Shown here piece after piece: positions 44,356 through 54,184 of a stretch of 64,000 nucleotides of DNA; within the stretch, counting starts at the first letter, position 1; the number at the start of each line of letters is the position of its first letter. The DNA lies in the NCBI RefSeq assembly GCF_900155475.1, contig NZ_FXAM01000001.1, forward strand, positions 607,501 through 671,500. Direction: 5' to 3'. The stretch is from Methylomagnum ishizawai (lineage in GTDB: Bacteria > Pseudomonadota > Gammaproteobacteria > Methylococcales > Methylococcaceae). A program made the position numbers and the translations under genes. The notes below the pieces were generated by a model that was not told the DNA's origin, searched no databases, and was given only the letters and a program-made list of their open reading frames with translations.

Positions 44356-44856
44356 ATGTCTAATAGCACCCTTGATCATGCCGAACATGAGAAATTCCTC
44401 CGCCGCGCCATCGCATTGTCGGCGCGGGCATCGCTCGAATATTCCACAGGCGGCGTCTTCGGCGCCGTGGTCGTCAAGGATGGCAAGATTGTTTCCGAAG
44501 GTATGAACCGCGTGGTGGCCAGCCATGATCCGACCTGGCACGCGGAAATGGAGGCCATCCGCCTGGCCTGCATCACCCTCCAAAGCTTCAAACTGACCGG
44601 TTGCACCCTTTACACCTCCGCCGAGCCCTGCCCCATGTGCCTCGCCACCTCGTACTGGGCGGGCCTCGATCACATCTATTTCGCCGCCACCGTGGAGGAC
44701 GCCCTCAAGTACGGCGACTTCGACGACAGCTTCATCTACAAGGAACTCGCCCTGCCCAAGGAACAACGCTCGATCACCATAACGGGCATGCTGCGCGAAG
44801 AAGCGGTCGAAGTCTGGAAGCAATACCATGAAAAGGCGGACAGGGTTCCCTATTAA
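44356..44856 (+). CDS. guaD: Guanine deaminase (CDA fold)
   Basis: The 166-residue product is a zinc-dependent deaminase with THAE-like WHAEMEAIR and the second zinc motif SAEPCPMCLATSYWAG. It ends in a pattern seen in Bacillus GuaD: FDDSFIYKELALPKEQRSI. These features favour guanine deaminase over tRNA adenosine deaminase. GGAGAG lies before the ATG. It follows xpt by 248 bp in the same direction; its product xanthine is the Xpt substrate. Confidence 0.88.
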   Translation: MSNSTLDHAEHEKFLRRAIALSARASLEYSTGGVFGAVVVKDGKIVSEGMNRVVASHDPTWHAEMEAIRLACITLQSFKLTGCTLYTSAEPCPMCLATSYWAGLDHIYFAATVEDALKYGDFDDSFIYKELALPKEQRSITITGMLREEAVEVWKQYHEKADRVPY

Positions 44857-44898
44857 GGCCGCACACCCCAGCGTGCCCCAACCCGTGGAGGAGGATAG

Positions 44899-45582
44899 AT
44901 GGACGCCCAGTCTCCAAGCACCGCCCCTTCCCCGGTGGAAATCCATATGGCCTGGGCCTCGTCGGTCATCATGCACCGTATCCCGCCCGAGCGTTCGGAC
45001 GATTTTTTAGAGTGGCAGCGTGGCGTCACCCTGGCGGCACAGGATTTTCCCGGTTACCGTTCCACCGTTATCTATCCCCCGGTGGAATCGGGTTCGCAGG
45101 AGTGGGTAACCGTCGTTGAGTTCGACAGCCAGGAATCGCTCAGGAACTGGCTGGATTCGACGGTGCGCGAGGAGTGGGTTTCCCGGCTTCCACGGGAAAT
45201 CGCGGACTTCCGCCTCAAGACCTTGCTAAATGGATTCGGCCCCTGGTTCGGCAGTTTGGTCCAGGGCGCGGACGAAGCGTTGCCGCCTAGTTGGAAGATG
45301 TTCCTGACCGTGCTGCTGGGACTCTATCCGACGGTGATGCTGCTGACCCTATGGGTCGGACCCTACACATCGCCATTGGGACTTTCCTTATCCATGCTGA
45401 TCGGCAACGCCTTGAGCGTCGCCATCCTCCAATGGGCCGTGGTTCCGGCGCTTACGGCCCTGTTGGCTCCTTGGCTCGGTGCGCCCGGATCGAAGAGCCA
45501 ATGGCTCGCGGCGGGGGGTGCCGTGTTCATCCTTCTGCTCCTGGGAGGAATAGCGGCCCTGTTCCACGCATTCATGGGCTAA
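44899..45582 (+). CDS. ABM-domain membrane protein
   Basis: The 227-residue product has an N-terminal antibiotic biosynthesis monooxygenase-type (dimeric alpha/beta barrel) domain, about residues 14-105. It includes [20 protein letters not shown] and [17 protein letters not shown], quoted from the sequence in parts. Three membrane helices follow, near 133-153, 159-185 and 200-224. This ABM plus helices layout is known in bacteria, but its function is not. A strong GGAGGAGGATAG ribosome site precedes the ATG. It may be cotranscribed with guaD (42-bp gap). Confidence 0.82.
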   Translation: MDAQSPSTAPSPVEIHMAWASSVIMHRIPPERSDDFLEWQRGVTLAAQDFPGYRSTVIYPPVESGSQEWVTVVEFDSQESLRNWLDSTVREEWVSRLPREIADFRLKTLLNGFGPWFGSLVQGADEALPPSWKMFLTVLLGLYPTVMLLTLWVGPYTSPLGLSLSMLIGNALSVAILQWAVVPALTALLAPWLGAPGSKSQWLAAGGAVFILLLLGGIAALFHAFMG

Positions 45583-45676
45583 CCACACCGGCCTTTCCCG
45601 GATCGCCCCACCGTGCCAACCCATGGTACGGATGGAGTCCCGCCCGCGCTTCCGCTCGGGAAGCACCCGCCTCGGT

Positions 45677-45682
45677 TATAAT
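45677..45682 (+). promoter_or_regulatory. Perfect -10 element of argH
   Basis: TATAAT ends 33 bp before the argH ATG. No consensus -35 is visible. The leader that would follow is C-rich and has no Shine-Dalgarno sequence, as at 52154 and 57764. Confidence 0.5.
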
Positions 45683-45711
45683 CCCGCCCTTCCCAGCCGC
45701 ACCGAGATTTC

Positions 45712-45742
45712 CCCCATGAGCAGCGAATCAAAACCCTGGGCC
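45712..45742 (+). repeat. Direct repeat of the argH 5' end, copy 2
   Basis: This copy is the true argH start region. It is identical over 31 bp to 41607-41637. Confidence 0.9.
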
Positions 45743-47113
45743 GGCCGCTTCACCCAAGCTACCGACGCCTTCGTCGAAGCCTTCACCGCCTCGGTCGGCT
45801 TCGACCAGCGCCTCGCCCGGCACGATATCCAAGGCTCCATCGCCCACGCCACCATGCTGGCCCGCATCGGCGTGTTATCGCAAAAAGACCTGCACACCAT
45901 CGTTGGAGGCCTGGAAACCATCCTGGCCGAGATCGAACGCGGCGATTTCTTCTGGTCGGTGGAACTGGAAGACGTGCATATGAACATCGAAGCCCGCCTC
46001 ACCGACCGTATCGGCGAAGCCGGGAAGAAACTCCACACCGGGCGCTCCCGCAACGACCAGGTCGCCACCGACATCCGCCTCTACCTGCGCGACGAAATCG
46101 ATGGGCTCTGCCAGCAACTCGCGACCCTCCGCGCCGCTTTGATCGACTTGGCCGAGCGCGAAGCCGACACCATCCTGCCCGGCTTCACCCATCTGCAAGT
46201 GGCCCAGCCGGTCAGCTTCGGCCATCACCTCATGGCTTGGCACGAAATGCTGGCCCGCGATCAGGACCGCCTGCGCGATTGCCGCAAGCGCCTCAACGTC
46301 ATGCCGCTGGGCGCGGCGGCGCTGGCCGGGACTACCTTCCCGCTGGACCGCCATTACACGGCGGAGCTTTTAGGCTTCGACCGCCCGGCGGCCAATTCCC
46401 TGGACGCCGTGAGCGATCGGGATTTCGCCATCGAATTCACCGCCTGCGCCAGCCTGGTGATGATGCATTTGTCGCGGTTCTCGGAGGAATTGATCCTGTG
46501 GACTTCGGCGCAATTCGCCTTCGTCGATCTGCCGGACGCCTTCTGCACCGGCTCCTCGATCATGCCGCAGAAGAAAAACCCGGACGTGCCGGAACTGGTG
46601 CGCGGCAAAGCGGGCCGGGTGTTCGGCCATCTGGTCGGCCTCCTGACCCTGATGAAAAGCCAGCCCCTGGCCTACAACAAGGACAACCAGGAAGACAAGG
46701 AACCCTTGTTCGACACCCTCGACACCCTGAAAGCCTGCCTCCGCGCCTACACCGACATGGTGCCGCACCTCGCGCCCAACCGCGAAGCCATGCGCTTGGC
46801 GGCGCTCAAGGGCTACGCCACCGCCACCGATTTGGCCGATTATCTGGTGCGCAAGGGCATTGCCTTCCGCGATGCCCATGAAGTGGTCGGTAAGGCGGTA
46901 CGCCTGGGCATCGACAGCGGACGCGACCTCTCGCAATTGACCTTGGACGAACTCAAGGCGCTGTCGCCCCGGATCGAGGCCGATGTGTTCGGCATCCTGA
47001 CCCTGGAAGGCTCGCTGCAAGCCCGCGACCACTTCGGCGGCACCGCCCCGAACCAAGTCCGGCAAGCCGTGGCCCGCGCCCGCGCCCAACTCGCCGAGGA
47101 AGCCCAGCCGTGA
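45716..47113 (+). CDS. argH: Argininosuccinate lyase
   Basis: ArgH splits argininosuccinate to arginine and fumarate. The 465-residue product begins [12 protein letters not shown]. It has [15 protein letters not shown], the [20 protein letters not shown] region, [13 protein letters not shown], and the fumarase/lyase signature [15 protein letters not shown] with the catalytic serine. Upstream in-frame codons exist, but the chosen ATG gives the family N-terminus. Its stop overlaps the next gene as GTGA. Confidence 0.97.
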   Translation: MSSESKPWAGRFTQATDAFVEAFTASVGFDQRLARHDIQGSIAHATMLARIGVLSQKDLHTIVGGLETILAEIERGDFFWSVELEDVHMNIEARLTDRIGEAGKKLHTGRSRNDQVATDIRLYLRDEIDGLCQQLATLRAALIDLAEREADTILPGFTHLQVAQPVSFGHHLMAWHEMLARDQDRLRDCRKRLNVMPLGAAALAGTTFPLDRHYTAELLGFDRPAANSLDAVSDRDFAIEFTACASLVMMHLSRFSEELILWTSAQFAFVDLPDAFCTGSSIMPQKKNPDVPELVRGKAGRVFGHLVGLLTLMKSQPLAYNKDNQEDKEPLFDTLDTLKACLRAYTDMVPHLAPNREAMRLAALKGYATATDLADYLVRKGIAFRDAHEVVGKAVRLGIDSGRDLSQLTLDELKALSPRIEADVFGILTLEGSLQARDHFGGTAPNQVRQAVARARAQLAEEAQP

Positions 47114-47727
47114 GTACCGAAGAGCGCGTCACCACCCTCATCGACCTGATGCGCCACGGCGAACCCGTGGGCGGTAGCCGCTACCGGGGCCAGATCGACG
47201 ACCCGCTCAGCGACACCGGCTGGCGGCAGATGCGGGCGGCGGTGGGCCCACACGCGCCTTGGGACGCCATCGTCAGTTCGCCCTTGCGGCGGTGTTTCGA
47301 TTTTGCCGAGGATTTGGCCGGACGGCTCAACTTGCCGCTGGAAAGCGACGACCGGCTGATGGAAATCGGCTTCGGCGTCTGGCAAGGCAAAACCCAGGAG
47401 GAAGTGACCCAATTCGATCCGGGGCTGCAACAGCGCTTCTACCGCGACCCCATGAGCCACCGCCCGGAAGGGGCGGAAGGCTTGGGCGATTTCCGGGTGC
47501 GGGTGGTCGCGGCCTGGAACGATATCCTCAACCGCCACGCCGGCCAGCATGTGTTGATCGTCTGCCATGCCGGGGTCATCCGCATGGTGCTGGCCCATAT
47601 CCTCGAAATCCCCCTGTCCAACCTGTTCCGCATCAAGGTCGGCAGCGCCGCGCTGACCCGCATCGAATGCGCCGAACAGGGCGAGGAATTCCTGGGGCAA
47701 TTGGTGTTCCACGACGGCGCGTTGTAG
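47110..47727 (+). CDS. Histidine phosphatase (alpha-ribazole phosphatase-like)
   Basis: The 205-residue product begins with GTG overlapping the argH stop by 4 bp. The RHG motif LMRHGEP holds the catalytic histidine; [12 protein letters not shown], the acid [10 protein letters not shown] and the second histidine VCHAGVIRM complete the active site. The pattern EIxFGxWEG is that of CobC-type alpha-ribazole phosphatases, but no cobalamin gene is nearby, so another small phosphoester is possible. Confidence 0.85.
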   Translation: MSTEERVTTLIDLMRHGEPVGGSRYRGQIDDPLSDTGWRQMRAAVGPHAPWDAIVSSPLRRCFDFAEDLAGRLNLPLESDDRLMEIGFGVWQGKTQEEVTQFDPGLQQRFYRDPMSHRPEGAEGLGDFRVRVVAAWNDILNRHAGQHVLIVCHAGVIRMVLAHILEIPLSNLFRIKVGSAALTRIECAEQGEEFLGQLVFHDGAL

Positions 47728-47760
47728 CTTTCACACCGCCCAAAGCTTCGGAGGATTGCC

Positions 47761-48390
47761 ATGGCCACCGTTCCATCCACGCTGTTCCACACCGCCGAGG
47801 ATTATCTCGGCCTCGAACGCCAATCGGACCAGCGCCACCAATTCATCGACGGGCAAATCTACGCCATGGCCGGGGAATCGCTGGCGCATAGTACGATTTG
47901 CTGCAACCTGTTGAGCCTCCTGGTTTCCCAGCTACGGGGAACGCCGTGCCGGGGTTTATCGCCCAACATGAAAATCCGCAGCGGCCCGGCCCAGAAGCAC
48001 TCCCGCAAAGGACTGTTTTCCTACGCCGATGCCAGCGTGGTGTGCGGCGAACCGCGTTTCCACGATGAACACCGCGATGTGTTGCTGAATCCCACCCTCA
48101 TCGTCGAAGTGCTGTCGCCTAGCACCGAAGCCTTCGACCGCGGCGAGAAATTCCACCGCTATAGCGCCCACCTCGACAGCCTGCGCGATTACCTGCTGGT
48201 TTCCAGCGAAAGCGCCGTGATCGACCATTTGCGCCGCAACGCCGCCGGGGAATGGCTGTTCACTTCGGTCGAGGGTTTGGAGGCCGAATTGCTGGTCGAG
48301 TCCATCGGTTGCCGCTTGCCACTGGCGGAAGTCTACGAACGGGTGGAATTCCCATTGGAAGAAGAAAATCCTCTCACCGACGCGCCTTAA
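47761..48390 (+). CDS. Uma2-family (DUF820) putative endonuclease
   Basis: The 209-residue product has the Uma2 layout: EDYLGLERQSDQRHQFIDGQIYAMAGES at the N-terminus (in part), then DASVVCGEPRF and LIVEVLSPSTEAFDRGEKFHRY. These carry the PD-(D/E)XK-type Asp...Glu-x-Leu motif. This family is abundant in cyanobacteria and some gammaproteobacteria and is poorly understood. It stands alone, 33 bp after the phosphatase. Confidence 0.88.
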   Translation: MATVPSTLFHTAEDYLGLERQSDQRHQFIDGQIYAMAGESLAHSTICCNLLSLLVSQLRGTPCRGLSPNMKIRSGPAQKHSRKGLFSYADASVVCGEPRFHDEHRDVLLNPTLIVEVLSPSTEAFDRGEKFHRYSAHLDSLRDYLLVSSESAVIDHLRRNAAGEWLFTSVEGLEAELLVESIGCRLPLAEVYERVEFPLEEENPLTDAP

Positions 48391-48503
48391 TCCCACCGGC
48401 AACACGCCTTTCCGGGCCGCATCCCACCCGGCAGCGCCTCCCGATGTAAAATAACGGCCCCGAGCCTTCCGCTCCCATCCTCATAATCATTCCAATCCCA
48501 TCC

Positions 48504-50261
48504 ATGGCGTTCTCCCCGCACAGCGAGGCGCAAGCCTCGGCCGGCGCTGGCTTGTCCTGCGCCACCCGGCATTGGTTTTCCATCCTGGCCTTCCTGGTCG
48601 CCGCCTGGGCCGTGTTCGGCCATTTGGGCGATTTTCCTCTGCTCGCACCCGACGAAGGCCGTAATGCCGAAGTCGCCCGCGAAATGAAGACAGCCGGGGC
48701 TTGGCTGGTCCCGACCTACAACGGGGCCACTTATCTCGACAAACCGGCGTTTTTCTTCAGGGCCGTGGCGATCTCGCTGGACCTGTTCGGCGAATCGGAA
48801 TTCACGGCGCGGCTGCCTTCGGCGCTGTTCGGTTTCGGGCTGTTGACCGCGTTGTTCGCGTTCTGCCGCCGGGTTTATGACGAGCGCACCGCCGCGCTGG
48901 CCTTGCTGGTGGTGGCGGCGACCCCGCTGTATATCGCCTTCTCGCGCATCGTCATCTTCGATATGACCTTGGCTTTTTTCGTCTGCACCTCGATCTTCGC
49001 GGCCTATCTGGCGGAGGAACACGAAGGCACATCCCGGAACCGCTGGTCTCTGCTGGCGGCGTTCCTGGGCGGGGTCGCCACCTTGGTGAAGGGGCCGGTG
49101 GGTTTCATCATCCCTTTGTTGGTGATGCTGGTGTTCCATGGCAGCCTCAAGCGCTTCGATGCCATGAAGCGGCTATTCAGGCCGGTGCATGTCCTGGTGT
49201 TTTTCGCGGTGGTGTTGCCGTGGTTCGTGGGCTTGTCGCTGGCCTGCCCGGATTTCCCCTACTACGGCATCATGCGGGAATCCATCGCCCGCTTCACCAC
49301 GCCGGTGTTCCGCCGGACCCAGCCGTTTTATTACTACGGGCTGATCATCGCCAGTTGCTGTTTCGCCTGGAGCCTGCTGCTGCCGGAAGCCATCGCCGCC
49401 GCCTGGCGCAAACGCGCCGCGCTGTCCCGGCCCGACCGGCTGTTCATCGTCTGGGCGCTGGTCGTGGTGGTGTTTTTCTCACTGTCGAAATCGAAGCTGC
49501 CGGGCTACATCCTGACCGGGGTGGTGGCTTTGGGCGTGGTGGCGGCACGGGTGTTTGCTGCGGCTATCTTGGACCGGGCGGGACTTGCCGCCGCCGTGGT
49601 GCGTCGGGCCAGTCTCGCCTTGCTGGTGTTCATGCTGCCCGCCGCCGTGGTGATGGCGGTTATCGCGGCACGGCCCGAACTGTTGGAACAACGCCTGAAA
49701 TTCCCGCATGAAATTTTCGCGCTGTTCATCCCGCTGATGCCGGCGGCGGCGTTTTCGCTGGGCGCGACGGCTTTGCTCGCGGGCGTGGCCTGGGTCCGCC
49801 GCGATGCGCGTTGGGGCATGGCCGCCGCGCTGGCCTTGCCGCTGTTGATCCTGACCGTCAATTTCGAAGTCTTGCCGCGCTATGCCGATACCCGGTCTTC
49901 CCGCGCCCTGGCGGCACGCCTGCCCAAGCTGCCGGACACCACCGAATACGCCTGCATGAGCTGTTTCCCGCCAGGATTGCCGTTCTACCTCAAGCGGCTG
50001 GTCACGCTCATCAGCGAGGATGGCCGGGAATTGACCAGCAATTACGTGTTGTTCTCGCTGGCTTCCGGCAAGCCCTGGCCGGAACACGTCGTCGCAACTG
50101 CGCGGATGGACGCTTGGCTACAAAGCCGGAATCATCCGGTCTACCTCATCGCCAAATACGACAAGCGCCCCGCGCTCGAAGCCATCGCCGCCGCCCGCGG
50201 CGTTCCTGTCACGGATATCGGCGCGGGCCATTGGGCCGCGCTCCTGCCTGCCCAACAATAG
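48504..50261 (+). CDS. ArnT-like (GT83) glycosyltransferase
   Basis: The 585-residue product is a polytopic GT-C enzyme with about twelve helices. The first periplasmic loop has the catalytic-type DEGRNAEVAREM, then TYNGATYLDKPAFFF, as in ArnT and related enzymes that use polyprenyl-phosphate sugars. The C-terminal soluble domain ends in DIGAGHWAALLPAQQ. It probably modifies lipid A or another envelope glycan. Asparagine synthetase follows after 2 bp, a pairing that suggests an envelope polymer locus. A TAAAAT at 48447 may be its -10. Confidence 0.85.
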   Translation: MAFSPHSEAQASAGAGLSCATRHWFSILAFLVAAWAVFGHLGDFPLLAPDEGRNAEVAREMKTAGAWLVPTYNGATYLDKPAFFFRAVAISLDLFGESEFTARLPSALFGFGLLTALFAFCRRVYDERTAALALLVVAATPLYIAFSRIVIFDMTLAFFVCTSIFAAYLAEEHEGTSRNRWSLLAAFLGGVATLVKGPVGFIIPLLVMLVFHGSLKRFDAMKRLFRPVHVLVFFAVVLPWFVGLSLACPDFPYYGIMRESIARFTTPVFRRTQPFYYYGLIIASCCFAWSLLLPEAIAAAWRKRAALSRPDRLFIVWALVVVVFFSLSKSKLPGYILTGVVALGVVAARVFAAAILDRAGLAAAVVRRASLALLVFMLPAAVVMAVIAARPELLEQRLKFPHEIFALFIPLMPAAAFSLGATALLAGVAWVRRDARWGMAAALALPLLILTVNFEVLPRYADTRSSRALAARLPKLPDTTEYACMSCFPPGLPFYLKRLVTLISEDGRELTSNYVLFSLASGKPWPEHVVATARMDAWLQSRNHPVYLIAKYDKRPALEAIAAARGVPVTDIGAGHWAALLPAQQ

Positions 50262-50263
50262 CC

Positions 50264-52117
50264 ATGTGTGGAATCTGCGGTATCGCCGTCCTCGGGGCGG
50301 CACAACACGATGTGAATTTCGAACCCGTCGCGGCCATGGTCGCCCGTCTGAGCCATCGCGGCCCGGACGGCGAATGGACCACGGGCGACGCTTCCGCCCA
50401 TTTCGGGATGGCCCGTTTGGCGATCCGGGGTTTGGACAGCGGCGTGCAGCCCATCGTCGAGCCGGACAGCGGCGTGATGGTGGTGTGCAATGGCGAAATC
50501 GACAATCACCAGGCACTCCGCGCCTTCCTCGAAGAGCGCGGCCACAGGATCGAGCAAGACACCGATGTGGCGGTATTGCCGGGCTTGTATCTGGAACTGG
50601 GCGAGGCGTTCGTCGAACGGCTGGCCGGTGCCTACGCCCTGGCGGTTTGGGACCCCCGCGAACGCAAAATCCTGTTGGCGCGGGACCGTTCCGGGGAAAG
50701 ACCGCTGTTTTTCCGGTATGAACACGGCGTGGTGCGTTTCGCCTCGCAAATCGCGGCGCTGACCGCAAGTCTGCCGGACGGCTTGGCCTGGGACGGCGCG
50801 GCTTTGCGGCGTTATCTGCAACTCGGGCATTTTCCGGCCCCGGACAGCCCCTATACCGGCATCCACAAGGTCGGTCCCGCCGAAACCATTGTCATCGACG
50901 CCGATGGCCTGCGCCGCGAACGCTATTGGCGCTGGCCCCGCGCCGTGCCGGTACCAACCGATACCTCGCTGGACGCCTTCGACGCTGTGTTCCGCGCCGC
51001 CGTGTTCCGGCAAACCGAGGTCGATGTGCCGTTCGGGCTGTTCCTGAGCGGCGGGGTGGATTCCTCGCTCATCAGCGCGGTGGCGAAAAGCCTCAGGCCG
51101 GATAAGCCGCTGACGGCCTATGGCCTCCGGTTCAGCGAAGATTCCTATGACGAAGGCCAGTTCGCTGAGCAGGTCGCCCGGCAACTGGACATCGACTACG
51201 TGCCGGTCTGGGTGAAACCGGAGGATGTGCCGGGACTCCTGGCCGAATTGATCGCAACGGCGGGCGAACCCCTGGCCGATCCGGCCTGGGTGCCGACCGC
51301 GCTGTTATCGCGGCGGGCGGCGCGGGATATTCGGATTTCGCTGTCGGGCGAAGGCGCGGACGAGTTGTTCGCGGGCTATCCGACCTATTTCGGGGCCGGG
51401 ATCGCCGAGGGGTATAGCCGTTTGCCCGGCGGCCTCCGGCGCGTGATCCGCCAAGCCGTGGACCGCTGGCCGCCGAGCGACAAAAAAGTCACCCTGTCCT
51501 TCCTGCTCAAGCGCTTCGTGCAGGGCGACGAGTTGGACGGGCTGGCGCGGCATGTGTTGTGGACTTCCAGCGTGCCGCCCGCGCTGCTAAAGCGGCTGGG
51601 CCTCGAACCGGAACCCTGGGCCTGGACCGCGCCCACCGGGGAAAACACCTTGCTCGACCGGCTCCAGCACTACGATTTGGAACGCCCGCTGGCCGAAGGC
51701 TTGTTGACCAAGGCCGACCGGGCCAGCATGTTGTCGGCGCTGGAACTCCGCGCCCCGTTCCTCGATCCCGAGGTGATGGATTTCGCCGCCGCGCTGCCGC
51801 CGAAGGAGCGGGTCCAGGGCATCGAGACCAAGGTGTTCCTCAAGCGCTATGCCGAGCGCTACCTGCCCAAGGACATCGTCTACCGCAAGAAACGCGGCTT
51901 GTCGGTGCCTATCGGGGCTTGGCTGCGCGGCCCCTTGCGGGCGTGGGCGGAAACCACCCTGGCCCATCCCGGTTTCGGGCGGCTGGGGGTGGATACGCGG
52001 GCTTTGCGGGAAGTGTTCGACGAACACCAGCGGCGGACGGCGGACCATGCGCGGGCGCTGTGGGCTTTGCTGGTGTTGGGGGAATGGTTGGCTTGGGCGG
52101 AACGGCGGGGGGAATGA
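50264..52117 (+). CDS. asnB: Asparagine synthetase (glutamine-hydrolysing)
   Basis: The 617-residue product begins MCGICGIAV, with Cys2 the glutaminase nucleophile after Met removal, and has the RLAIRGLDSGVQP and CNGEIDNHQ class II glutaminase motifs. The synthetase half has the PP-loop FLSGGVDSSLISA and SGEGADELFAGYPTYF. It may make asparagine or amidate a sugar or peptide; its tight coupling to the GT83 gene (2 bp) leaves the latter open. Confidence 0.9.
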   Translation: MCGICGIAVLGAAQHDVNFEPVAAMVARLSHRGPDGEWTTGDASAHFGMARLAIRGLDSGVQPIVEPDSGVMVVCNGEIDNHQALRAFLEERGHRIEQDTDVAVLPGLYLELGEAFVERLAGAYALAVWDPRERKILLARDRSGERPLFFRYEHGVVRFASQIAALTASLPDGLAWDGAALRRYLQLGHFPAPDSPYTGIHKVGPAETIVIDADGLRRERYWRWPRAVPVPTDTSLDAFDAVFRAAVFRQTEVDVPFGLFLSGGVDSSLISAVAKSLRPDKPLTAYGLRFSEDSYDEGQFAEQVARQLDIDYVPVWVKPEDVPGLLAELIATAGEPLADPAWVPTALLSRRAARDIRISLSGEGADELFAGYPTYFGAGIAEGYSRLPGGLRRVIRQAVDRWPPSDKKVTLSFLLKRFVQGDELDGLARHVLWTSSVPPALLKRLGLEPEPWAWTAPTGENTLLDRLQHYDLERPLAEGLLTKADRASMLSALELRAPFLDPEVMDFAAALPPKERVQGIETKVFLKRYAERYLPKDIVYRKKRGLSVPIGAWLRGPLRAWAETTLAHPGFGRLGVDTRALREVFDEHQRRTADHARALWALLVLGEWLAWAERRGE

Positions 52118-52153
52118 ACGACGCGACCAAGGATCAAGTCCCAGTGATTATCC

Positions 52154-52159
52154 TATAAT
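52154..52159 (+). promoter_or_regulatory. Perfect -10 element of the C1-carrier operon
   Basis: TATAAT lies 28 bp before the ATG at 52188. No consensus -35 is seen. The predicted leader is C-rich without a Shine-Dalgarno site and resembles that of moaC. Confidence 0.5.
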
Positions 52160-52187
52160 CCCGGCCTTTTCCACCCGGAAGCCCCCC

Positions 52188-53606
52188 ATGTCCGAACACA
52201 TCCTCTTCCTCACCGGCAAACTGGCGGAACCGCAACTCCGCCGCGTCCTGGAGGAGATGAACCCCGAGTTCGGCTACACCGTCCACCAACTCGGGCTCAC
52301 CGTCGCCGCCCTGATGACCGCCGACATGATCCGGCGGCGGCTCAAGGACACGTTCGGCGCGACCCGCATCCTGGTGCCGGGACGCTGCCGGGGCGACCTC
52401 GCCGCCTTGGCCCAGGATTTGGGCCTGCCGGTCGAGCGCGGCCCGGACGAATTGCACGACCTGCCGGAATTCTTCGGCAAGGGCAAGCAGAAGCCCGATA
52501 TCAGCCGCTACGATCTGCTGATCTTCGCCGAGATCGTCGAAGCCCCGCAGTTGGACATCGACGGCATCCTGCGGCGGGCGCGGGATTACCGGAAAGACGG
52601 GGCCGACGTGATCGACCTGGGTTGCCTCCCGGCCACGCCGTTCCCGCACATGGAAGACGCGGTGCGGGCGCTCAAGGCCGAGGGTTTCCGGGTCAGCGTC
52701 GATTCGCTGGACAACGATGATTTGGTGAAGGGCGGTCAGGCCGGGGCGGATTTCCTGTTGAGCCTCACCGAGGAGTCGCTGTGGATCGCCGACCAAGTGG
52801 CCGCGACCCCGATCCTGATTCCGGCCCGGCATGGCGATTTGGATTCGCTGGACCGCGCCATCGCCGCGCTTGAAGCCAAGGGCCGGGCCTTCATCGTCGA
52901 TCCGATCCTCGACCCGATCCATTTCGGCTTCACCGACTCGATCCTGCGCTACCACGAAACCCGCCGCCGCCATCCCAGCGTGGAAATCATGATGGGCGTC
53001 GGCAACCTGACCGAGCTGACCCACGCCGATACCGCCGGTATCAACGCCACGTTGTTGGGCATCTGCTCGGAACTCGGCATCCGCCATATCCTCGCTACCC
53101 AGGTCAGCAAGCACGCCCGCAAGGCGGTACGGGAAGCCGATTTGGCCCGGCGCGTGCTGTTCGCCGCCCGCGCAGCCAACCGTTTGCCCAAGCATATCGA
53201 CGATGGCCTGATGGCCCTGCACGAACGCGCTCCGTTTCCCTTGAGCCGGGCCGAAATCGAAGCGCTCTACCAGCAGGTGAAAGACCCGAGCTACCGCATT
53301 TTCATCAGCCCGGAAGGCGTGCATATCTTCAACCGCGAGGGGTTCCACAGCGCCGAAAATCCGTTTGATCTTTATCCCAAGCTGGGCGTGGAACAAGATG
53401 GCGGCCATGCCTTTTATCTGGGCGTGGAATTGGCGCGGGCCGAAATCGCCCAGAAATTGGGCAAGCGTTATGCCCAGGACGAGCCTTTGCGCTGGGGTTG
53501 CCAAGTCGATGCGCCGGAACAGCAGACGGTCGATCCCCATGCCTATAAGCCCGCCGGAACCACCTTGCAGAAAGCCCCCTCCCCCGAACCCGACACCACC
53601 GAATGA
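52188..53606 (+). CDS. Dihydropteroate synthase-like protein (DUF6513)
   Basis: The 472-residue product has an N-terminal DUF6513-type region (about 1-110: FLTGKLAEPQLRRVLEEM). A dihydropteroate synthase-like barrel follows: DLGCLPATPFPHMEDAVRAL, VSVDSLDNDDLVKG and IMMGVGNLTELTHADTAG, quoted in parts. This family (TIGR00284 type) occurs in methanogens and H4MPT-using methylotrophs and is assigned to tetrahydromethanopterin synthesis. It is the first gene of a four-gene operon with 4-bp overlaps. Confidence 0.9.
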   Translation: MSEHILFLTGKLAEPQLRRVLEEMNPEFGYTVHQLGLTVAALMTADMIRRRLKDTFGATRILVPGRCRGDLAALAQDLGLPVERGPDELHDLPEFFGKGKQKPDISRYDLLIFAEIVEAPQLDIDGILRRARDYRKDGADVIDLGCLPATPFPHMEDAVRALKAEGFRVSVDSLDNDDLVKGGQAGADFLLSLTEESLWIADQVAATPILIPARHGDLDSLDRAIAALEAKGRAFIVDPILDPIHFGFTDSILRYHETRRRHPSVEIMMGVGNLTELTHADTAGINATLLGICSELGIRHILATQVSKHARKAVREADLARRVLFAARAANRLPKHIDDGLMALHERAPFPLSRAEIEALYQQVKDPSYRIFISPEGVHIFNREGFHSAENPFDLYPKLGVEQDGGHAFYLGVELARAEIAQKLGKRYAQDEPLRWGCQVDAPEQQTVDPHAYKPAGTTLQKAPSPEPDTTE

Positions 53607-54184
53607 TCCGCGAAACCCTCATCACCAGCCTTTCACCCGAAGGCGTCGCCCACATCGCGCCCATGGGCGTGCATGTGCTGGACGACGGCACCCTCGTCAT
53701 CCTGCCGTTCCGGCCCTCGACCACCCTCGACAACCTTTCCGCCAGCCGCCACGCGGTCGTGAACTATTGCGACGATGTGCGGATATTCGCGGGCTGTTTG
53801 ACCGGGCGGCGCGATTGGCCCTTGCTGGCGGCGGAACGGGTGCCGGGTCAACGCTTGGCCGCGGCCCTGGCCCATGCCGAATTGGAATTGATCGAGATAG
53901 CAGACGACCCGACCCGGCCCCGGCTGCGTTACCGGGTCATCCACGAGGCCAACCATGCGCCGTTCCGGGGGTTCAACCGCGCCCAATCCGCGGTGCTGGA
54001 AACGGCCATCCTGGTCAGCCGCTTGCACATGCTGCCGTGGCATAAGATCGAGGCGGAATTGGCCTACCTCCGCATCGGCCTCGACAAAACCGCCGGTCCC
54101 CACGAACTCGAAGCCTGGGGTTGGTTGATGGAAAAGATCGAGGCGTTCCGGCGCGCAGCTTCGGCGCAAGGGGAATCCGCATGA
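53603..54184 (+). CDS. DUF447 protein, C1-carrier biosynthesis
   Basis: The 193-residue product fits DUF447. It has MIRETLITSLSPEGVAHIAPMG at the N-terminus (in part), a flavin-reductase-like beta-barrel and the late NRAQSAVLETAILVSRLHMLP. DUF447 genes sit in tetrahydromethanopterin/methanofuran clusters of methylotrophs and in archaea; the reaction is not established. It overlaps both neighbours by 4 bp. Confidence 0.87.
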   Translation: MIRETLITSLSPEGVAHIAPMGVHVLDDGTLVILPFRPSTTLDNLSASRHAVVNYCDDVRIFAGCLTGRRDWPLLAAERVPGQRLAAALAHAELELIEIADDPTRPRLRYRVIHEANHAPFRGFNRAQSAVLETAILVSRLHMLPWHKIEAELAYLRIGLDKTAGPHELEAWGWLMEKIEAFRRAASAQGESA

